Shown one piece after another: positions 54,505 through 64,000 of a DNA stretch of 64,000 bases. The stretch is from Hysterangium stoloniferum (Eukaryota > Basidiomycota > Agaricomycetes > Hysterangiales > Hysterangiaceae): assembly GCA_015178975.1 (NCBI GenBank), contig WHVD01000098.1:248001-312000 (forward strand), read 5' to 3'. The position numbers and the translations under genes were made by a program. Position 1 is the first letter of the stretch. The number at the start of each line of letters is the position of its first letter. The notes under the pieces are model-generated. The model saw only the letters and a program-made list of their open reading frames with translations. It did not search any database and was not told the origin of the DNA.

Positions 54505-55249
54505 TGTTACAACCATGTCACAACCTGGCAGTCCCCAAAGTTATTACTGCCTATCAACGTTTCAAGTTAGCATCCAAGTCACCACATCGGAAAATGTCAG
54601 ACTCCCAACACTGATGTATGCTTTTGCAGTGATCAAACTCCATTTATGCCCCCATCAAAATATACTCATACTATCTGGTTAAACTCTGATACGTCCCTTT
54701 TTATTATGATGATCCATTCTACTCTATGTTTCACATATGTCTATATATACGTGTAACCCTCAGACTATTTCCTTTTCTCGTAATCCCACTCTCGGTTATA
54801 TCATGGCCTCTGAACTAATCGTAACCTTCCCATTCCTAGTCAAGCTTATTTGTCAATACCATTTTCCGCTCTTCCCATAGTTAGTATTTTCTAGACACCG
54901 AATACTTATATATGAACCCGCTGTAGTTGTAGTTACTAGACAATCAGAATATCAACTCAGAATACCCTCTTACACCTCTAGAAGTCTTATACTAAGTATC
55001 CCACTATCTGCCTTCGTGTGCACTCGCCCACTCTCGGTCCCTGACCCCTTGGCCCGACACTCAACTTTCCTTTGTTTCTGATCAGCAGCTTGCCGAGAGG
55101 AACTCGTTAGCACTAGTCTTCACCTGTCTGAAATTTAAGGACACTCGATGGATATTTGCGAGGGCACAGCACATACATAAGCTGAAGCCAAGTCCTTCCG
55201 ATCAGTCCCTGTCAGCCTACTGACACTAGTCAGTTTTCAGTTCTTAACA
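54505..55249 (+). repeat. 3' LTR (LTR-2) of element 2
   Basis: TGTTACAACCATG to CAGTTCTTAACA, 745 bases. It has a TATA box (CTATATATACGTG near 54742). It lacks the long CTCAGTCTCC repeat tract of the 44297 copy. Confidence 0.9.
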
Positions 55250-57517
55250 CTTGAATCCCTTGCTGTGTCAATGTTTGTTAAACTATTTGAGAGAGTAAAT
55301 AGCCAGATACATACATTACATGAAGCCAAACTCCACCCATTTTATAGAGTTGGACCTCCCAACCAGTACAATCTCTATTGTCAGCCTCCTGACATAGAGC
55401 CTCCCCTTTACCCCTTGCTTAGATCTTAACAATGGGCCAGGATTATCAAAAAGGTAATCTACAGAGAAACATGTGTTGGGGCACTGCAGGCAGTGACACT
55501 ACGGTCAGGGATACCAATAGCAGGGTGCTGGAGGGTTATGAGGGTAAAACCAAGTTGCAGGGATCCAAAATAATAGGATCCTAACACGAGCTCCACTTGT
55601 CTTTAAAACCAGACCCCTGGGTTAAGTATGTATAGACCTTCCAGGTTTCCATCCTGCTCCCCCTTGTTCCCAACACCTTAACAGAGAATGTCAAAAAGAA
55701 CTTGTGGTCATCTGTGTCAATAACTGGAGCAAACACAAAATCAATGAGCATACCATGAGCCTCAGATAAATTTAAAAAGAAAAAACACCTAAAAAATGCA
55801 TAAACCCATAACAAGGTCCAGTCAGAGCCGGAAACGGTACTTAACAATCTAACTGACATCGCTGATTGACACACCCCTACATGACCTGATATAGTCGACG
55901 AGAAAAAACAATGCCGAGTACTGTCCTAGTCAACTACATGCATGTACCTTATAGCCAGGATATATACAAGGATATATCAACGGGAAGGGTGTAGTGATCA
56001 CCTCGTTTGGCTGCATAACATTTATCACTTAGCCAAAAGATCAATAGGAGTGGACCACTCTCCAATGAGAGTACAATCCTCCGCAAGACAGAGTGTAGGC
56101 ATGTACGATATACCCCCGGCTAACATTAGAAAATCAGAGAGTTAACTAGAGGACCGAAATGACTCCAGGCCAGATAAGCACCTAATCCTCGTCCGTCGCA
56201 GCACACCTGTCGAATCAATACAAGTTAAGAGGGGGCACTACTCCGAAGCAAACATGAGCTCCCAATCTGGATGGTGGATTTCTGTTGTGCGGAGACACCT
56301 ACTAACGAAGGATGGCTTGGCGTGTACAATGCCAATTCGTATAACTCGTCAATCAAATTTGCATTCCTAAAGGCTCCCCACCGTGCGTCGATCATCAACC
56401 GAGCTCCGCATAGCTTCGTTGCATCCAACGAAGCATACTTCAAATGGCTAGCGTCCACTATAAGGAGCATAGCTAGTACACTGGCCCATGGTGTCAAACC
56501 CCAACCAGACCACCCACACTCCAAAATATTGCTCTGGGTAGTGTAGCGCGGAAAACGGCAGGGGGGATTCAGTTACCAAGGAAGCAAAAGATGCTCTGCT
56601 AAAGGGGCACAGCGGTGCAGGCGAAGAAGAACCAGAAGACTTCTTAATCCCGAATGAAAGGTAGCTTACAACTTATCATTGGTACAAAACAATTACGAAG
56701 TCGTATAATATAAACTTGTGAACAAGATGCAACCTCAGTGAGCTTAAAAAAAATTATTTATCTTTTTCGAGACAAAAAAGATTATCAGTATGGATACATT
56801 GTTATAGCCCACAATGCGATTACAGTGATGGCACCTCCCTCTGAATCTCTAGGACTCAACTATTTGTGTTAACACACATTACAGCTAGAAGAGGGGTTTA
56901 CAAGGATGCATCGAGCCTTCAGCTGGTAAAGAAGGGTTGAATCGAAAGTAATAATAAGGGGGTCATGCATGAAGACAGAAGAAAGGGGTGATAATTCATG
57001 GTAAAAAAACGCCCAATTGAGCACTCATTCACACATATTAAAAAGAGTGTAATTGATTATGATGAAGTAAGAATGAGTGGCTTAAAGACTCCGGCATTGC
57101 CAATTGTCGGACCATCCCCAATTTGGTGCACAATTGGCAATACAGTATAATTCGAAAGAAGTTTGTGCTGTACTGATAGATCATGAACTATCAAAGATTA
57201 AGACCAGGGACATCAAAATTTGTGAGCAACCATCAAATATTAGATCTGATCCTTTGAGCTATTACTAGTTCTGATGAAATGCTTGAAGTTTGTTCCAAGT
57301 TCAGAGCATTATTAAGATCGGAGTTTCAAAGACCATACAACGGGCGTCTCTTACAATCTGTCACCAGTTCCGTCGCAGTTGCTCGTCGTTCCACAAGGTG
57401 ACAAGCAGGAAAGTCCATAACTCGGAACTAAACTACTTGCTGTCCGAGTGGCTCGTCTATCACACGTATATCTTTCAGTTGGAACCACACTGATTACGGC
57501 CGTTGCAACCGATAACT
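55250..57517. other. intergenic, upstream of the kinase; no recognised gene
   Basis: Frames of up to about 100 codons occur, for example minus 55581-55874 (ending GSRMETWKVYTYLTQGSGF) and minus 56225-56524 (with YASLDATKLCGARLMIDARW). I cannot assign them. They could be exons of a decayed or small host gene. The last few hundred bases must hold the kinase promoter and leader. No LTR ends or inverted repeats were seen. Confidence 0.4.
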
Positions 57518-60416
<2,899 letters not shown>

Positions 60417-62867
60417 AGTGACGTGCCCTCCATTTTCACACCTGTCATACCGTGCCATGGAATGAATTCATTCATGCACTATTCCCTTATTTATATTCAG
60501 GTTGCGGATATTTCCCTGCGTGGTCCGTGACTTGCCTTGATGTTTGTTTATCGTTGGAACGCGGCCTTCTCCACATTATGACTCACTGTTCGTTGAACCG
60601 TTCCTGTTATGTCCTTGCAACGCATCTCTTCGGGACGCTGAACGCGTATCCTGTCTGTCTTAGTACGAATTTAATAGATCCCCGTGTTCCCCGATCGTGC
60701 ACGACCTCTCTTGCCTGTATGTATATACCATCAGATATATAAAGCTTAAAAGCATTCAATCATTTCATCGAGGCATCGTATGATGAAATATGGGAGGTAT
60801 TGAGACTCCGAATGTGTATGGTACCTCCCAAACGGGATGCGCAGTGACAGCCGCTACTTATACCGTAAAACGTGGTGATTATGTAATCACGTAAAACTAA
60901 AGGGTCCGTGCGTAAGACTGGGGGCACCAGGATTACAGCTGCAGGCCAAAACGGCAGGAAAAAGAATGCAGGACAAACACTATCCTTTGATATATCTGTT
61001 GTGGACCAGTCTGCAGGCCCCTCTGTAAATGATTCTCCATCCTAAACCTTTGATATCCCTGTGATTGGTCTCAAAAGTGGCTGTGAGCATTTGCCTACAG
61101 CCAAAGAAGCGAAAATAAATTTGAGAAATCTTCCAAAACAAAAGTGTGTAATTCAGGACAGTAATAGTGTATCATTTTTAAAATATCATTAATATAATAT
61201 TTATATATACATATATCTATTATTAGAGTTAGTACAATCCTAATATAAATAAATAATAACAGGTTTTTCACCATTTGATACCTGGGCCTGGGTGATTGAA
61301 GTAACACCTTCACATTCCTTTATATCCACTTCCAACTCATGGTCAGAGGTTGTTGTGCTCAACCTATGCATCAATGTAGATTGTAGTACTTTCATTCTTC
61401 TTGGACACCCTTTTTGTCTAGTCTTTATTCAGGCTCTAAATTTGCAATTGGCGAAAGGGGGCCATGCCCTCCTTGCAACTTTACCTTCCCCCCCCCTCTT
61501 TACCTTTTCCTCTAACTTCCATACCCCCTCCTCTTCCCCTCTCAACCCTCCTGCCCCCCAACCTGCTGCTTCTAAACCTCCTTCACCCCTCCACTTTGCT
61601 TTAGGGTACTTTCTCCCCTGACCACTATGTATCTTAGTTATGCAATGCAGTATACAAATGTATTAAAAAAAAGGTGGGGGGGGGGGCACATCCACCACAC
61701 ATTTAAGGTTCTGATGGCTTTATCACGGAAACTTTGAAATAGCAGCCACCCTTATCAAGACTGACCCATCTTTTGGGGCTATAGGATTTTATTATTTTTG
61801 ACCATGCAGCCCCCCTGGATGCAATCAAATTTACATGAATGGATGTCTGCCACTTCTGATCAAGCAATGGAGTTTTCTTCACTGAAAACTTGGCTGGACT
61901 ATCTATCGGGACGAACTAGTTAGAGAGACATATTTTGTCTCACACACTGGCAAGAGGGACATGACATTTTCTGGTCTGGATGGCAGGCTTCTAGTATTAC
62001 ACTGAGAACCTGTTTCCTTATATACAGACTAGTTTGAAGGAGCATTCGGATGGCATCAGAGATGCAAACTACATACACAATACCTCCATCATCAGACAAA
62101 CATTGGATGATATGATATCTGTGAATAGCACACACCCTATTTCACAGTCACCTGAGGTCCACGACAGACCTGGTAGCAAACTCCCAAGGCCCAACGAAAG
62201 ATACCAATATTCTGTTTTCACAGTGCTCATAAGAATCTCCCAACACCTTCCAGATTTTTCTGTGGTCATGAACCCAGGACTCTCGTGCTCACTCCCAAGG
62301 GTTACTGTTTTATACAATAGAGCAACAGAGCTGTCCCTATTCTGAAGCAGATGATGAATTGGAATATGGCATCTGCCGCATGGTGAAAGATGACCTGCCA
62401 GTGGAGTGCCAATGAAATCACAGCAGAATGTACATAATGATATATTGACTAACAAAGCACCCCACTGCAAGTTGGCCCCAGTTTGTTCTGGTGGCCTGCC
62501 ATTTGATTCAAGCCTGTGAAACTAGCTTACAGCTCATAGAAATCATAATACAACCTCCCTATGTTCAAGATGACTAATACCATTTGTGCAGTGAATGGTG
62601 TTCTAGCTTGGGCTACTTGCTGTGGGTAATACTGCCAAAGTTCATCCACTCTCAAATGGTTGCTAGCTTGTGGTAGACCACATAAGTTTCTCCCAACTTC
62701 TGGGATCATGTTTAGTTCTCTTGGTGAGGTTCACTATCTACTGTCACAATAGAATCAAATATATTTGCTAATAATGTGAGATGAGCTCAGTAGTTTGAGA
62801 ACAACTTGTTGCCACCATAGTCTGTGTGGTATTCTGTGATAGTAGAAAACCAGACAAGTAAGGTAAG
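60417..62867. other. intergenic, downstream of the kinase
   Basis: The first about 350 bases are probably kinase 3' UTR. 61100-61260 is strongly AT-rich. 61480-61620 is C-rich with short Pro/Ser frames. A G run is at 61675-61686. A tRNA-like B-box pattern is on the minus strand near 62258-62341. No gene was recognised. Confidence 0.45.
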
Positions 62868-63558
62868 TGTTAGGATATGTACAGGGCGGGTCTCTGGAGA
62901 AACCCGCAGAATATCCGGTAGTATTTGGCTTTAGCTTATAGGCTGCGCCCTCGCTAGATTGTGTTGTCCAATTTCTGGCAAGTGGATGGGAATCCCGGGG
63001 AGTCTGGGTGGGGGTCGTGGGTCGTAAGGTCATAGGTTGGAGGTCGTGGGTCGTGAGTCGAGATTGGTGAGAGAGATAGATGTGCAGGAGCCCGTGGGCT
63101 CCGACTAGTGTGAGGGGTGTGATTCAAGTAGGGTTTAGAGCGGAAAATGTATTAGATTACTGGGGAATCTAAGCCGATTTTCTGACTGGATTGTATGTAC
63201 AACATCTGCCAGTTTAAATAGACTGTGGAGTAAATGTCATACTGAATCCAGTAATAATGAAATGAAGCGAGCAAAACATAAAATGGGAATAGTAAACACC
63301 AAATTGGTGTTATGAACAGGATGGAACGGAGTGGAGTCCGAATAGTGACAAATCATAAACCATAACGGGAAACGGAGCGGGAGCGGAGTCCAAATCGTGA
63401 CAGGTCATTTGACTAAATGGGAACGGGGTTCTGTTAGAGGGAAGACGGGTATTCTGAGCGGGGTCCAGTGACTGATGTGCGGGACAAGGTCAGACATAGA
63501 CATAGATGGAGTCCGGTGGGTTTTCCGGTGACTAAAACACAATGTAACAAAGACGAAC
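62868..63558 (-). repeat. LTR-A copy, truncated at its end
   Basis: It starts TGTTAGGATATGTACAGGGC and follows LTR-A to AACAAAGACGAAC. There LTR-4 sequence in reverse begins. Confidence 0.88.
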
Positions 63559-63629
63559 TGTAATGTATTCAGGGGATTCTCTTAGATAGCTCAATATATG
63601 CTATAGTGTCACAGAGCTTCAACAATAAA
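63559..63629. repeat. LTR-4 end, reversed
   Basis: TGTAATGTATTCAGGGG through ACAGAGCTTCAACAATAAA is the reverse complement of 38951-39018. It is cut by LTR-2. Confidence 0.8.
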
Positions 63630-64000
63630 TGTTATGACCAGGTCGCAACCCTATCGGTCCCCGAGGTTATCACCACCTATTGACAATTTCAAGTTACCAC
63701 ATTGGAGACTATCGGCCCCCGAAGCTGATGTATGCTTTCGTGGTGATCAAACCCCATTTACGCCCACATCAAAATATACTCGTACTATCTGGTTAAACTT
63801 TTGATACGTCCCTTTTTATTATGTTAATCTGTTCGATCCTATGTTTCACATATGTCTATCTATATTTGTAGTTCTCGAACTATTTCCTTTTATCATAATT
63901 CCGCTCTCGGTTATCATCAGCCTCCGAACTAATCATCAACATTCCCGTTCCTAGTCAAGTTTATTGTTAATACCATTTTCCGCCCTTCTCCCCATTAGTA
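63630..64000 (+). repeat. LTR-2 copy, runs off the window
   Basis: TGTTATGACCAGGTCGCAAC and the following 350 bases match 54505 onward, including CATCAAAATATACTCGTACT. The end is beyond base 64000. Confidence 0.85.

Larger units (their letters stand above)
39019..55249 (+). mobile_element. element 2, Ty3/gypsy with LTR-2, internally deleted and deeply nested
   Basis: On the plus strand: end of a 5' LTR-2 (39019-39223), gag, protease, a jump over reverse transcriptase and RNase H, integrase and chromodomain (to 42774), then on the minus strand the antisense zinc-cluster gene (54331 to 42866), a polypurine tract and the 3' LTR (54505-55249). Inside it are a solo LTR-6 and a solo LTR-A that itself carries G3 and a Tc1 element. 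Without the nested insertions the element is about 5.3 kb. Confidence 0.85.

Noticed and set aside
56225..56546. A host gene on either strand near 56.2-56.5 kb
   Set aside because: Both strands are open for about 100 codons with no recognised motif and no convincing splice pattern, so it is left as unassigned.

Overview
The window looks like transposon-rich nuclear DNA of a filamentous basidiomycete, probably an agaricomycete. The one clearly host-like gene (57518-60416, + strand) is an intact seven-exon p21-activated kinase of the fungal Cla4 type, with short 50-70 base introns. Most of the rest is LTR retrotransposon sequence (mainly Ty3/gypsy with C-terminal chromodomains, some Ty1/copia), two Tc1-type DNA transposons, one decayed DDE transposase of a fungal family, and many solo LTRs. 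No prokaryotic features were seen. The species cannot be named from the sequence.

Layout. 1-6970: a minus-strand gypsy element (G1), its gag gene split by a 255-base mini-LTR that carries a tRNA-like sequence. 7054-7581: an orphan reading frame. 7673-10440: LTR and gypsy/copia fragments. 10700-13400: a decayed DDE transposase split by a solo LTR. 13401-20316: plus-strand gypsy element G4, split by a solo LTR in the reverse transcriptase and a Tc1 element in the integrase tail. 20317-24703: unassigned low-complexity coding debris, a copia gag/protease piece, an inverted-repeat element and an 8-base tandem array. 24704-37294: the LTR-A family, including a nearly complete element (29161-37294). 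37742-55249: a deep nest. Element 2 (39019-55249) holds a solo LTR-A (42969-53227), which holds the complete element G3 (43047-50877) and a Tc1 element (51445-53045); G3 in turn holds a solo LTR-2. 55250-62867: host island with the kinase. 62868-64000: more nested LTRs.

Main result. Three gypsy families (LTR-A, element 2, G3) share an arrangement I do not know as a described fungal system: between the end of pol and the 3' LTR, in antisense and convergent with pol, sits a gene for a predicted protein with an exact or near-exact fungal Zn2Cys6 cluster (C-x2-C-x6-C-x8..10-C-x2-C-x6-C), usually preceded by a Glu/Lys/Arg-rich helical and acidic region. The gap between the two convergent stops is about 90-195 bases. 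In two families a TATA-like box lies about 55-60 bases before the antisense ATG, so the gene appears to have its own promoter.

Decay pattern. Most in-frame stops inside transposon genes are TGA, and where homologous copies or family motifs allow a guess they usually replace Arg. LTR copies differ mainly by C/T and G/A at CG sites. This points to CpG deamination, or a RIP-like process, acting on repeats; the kinase gene has no such stops. Target-site duplications were read directly for seven LTR-type insertions and, with one mismatch each, for two more.
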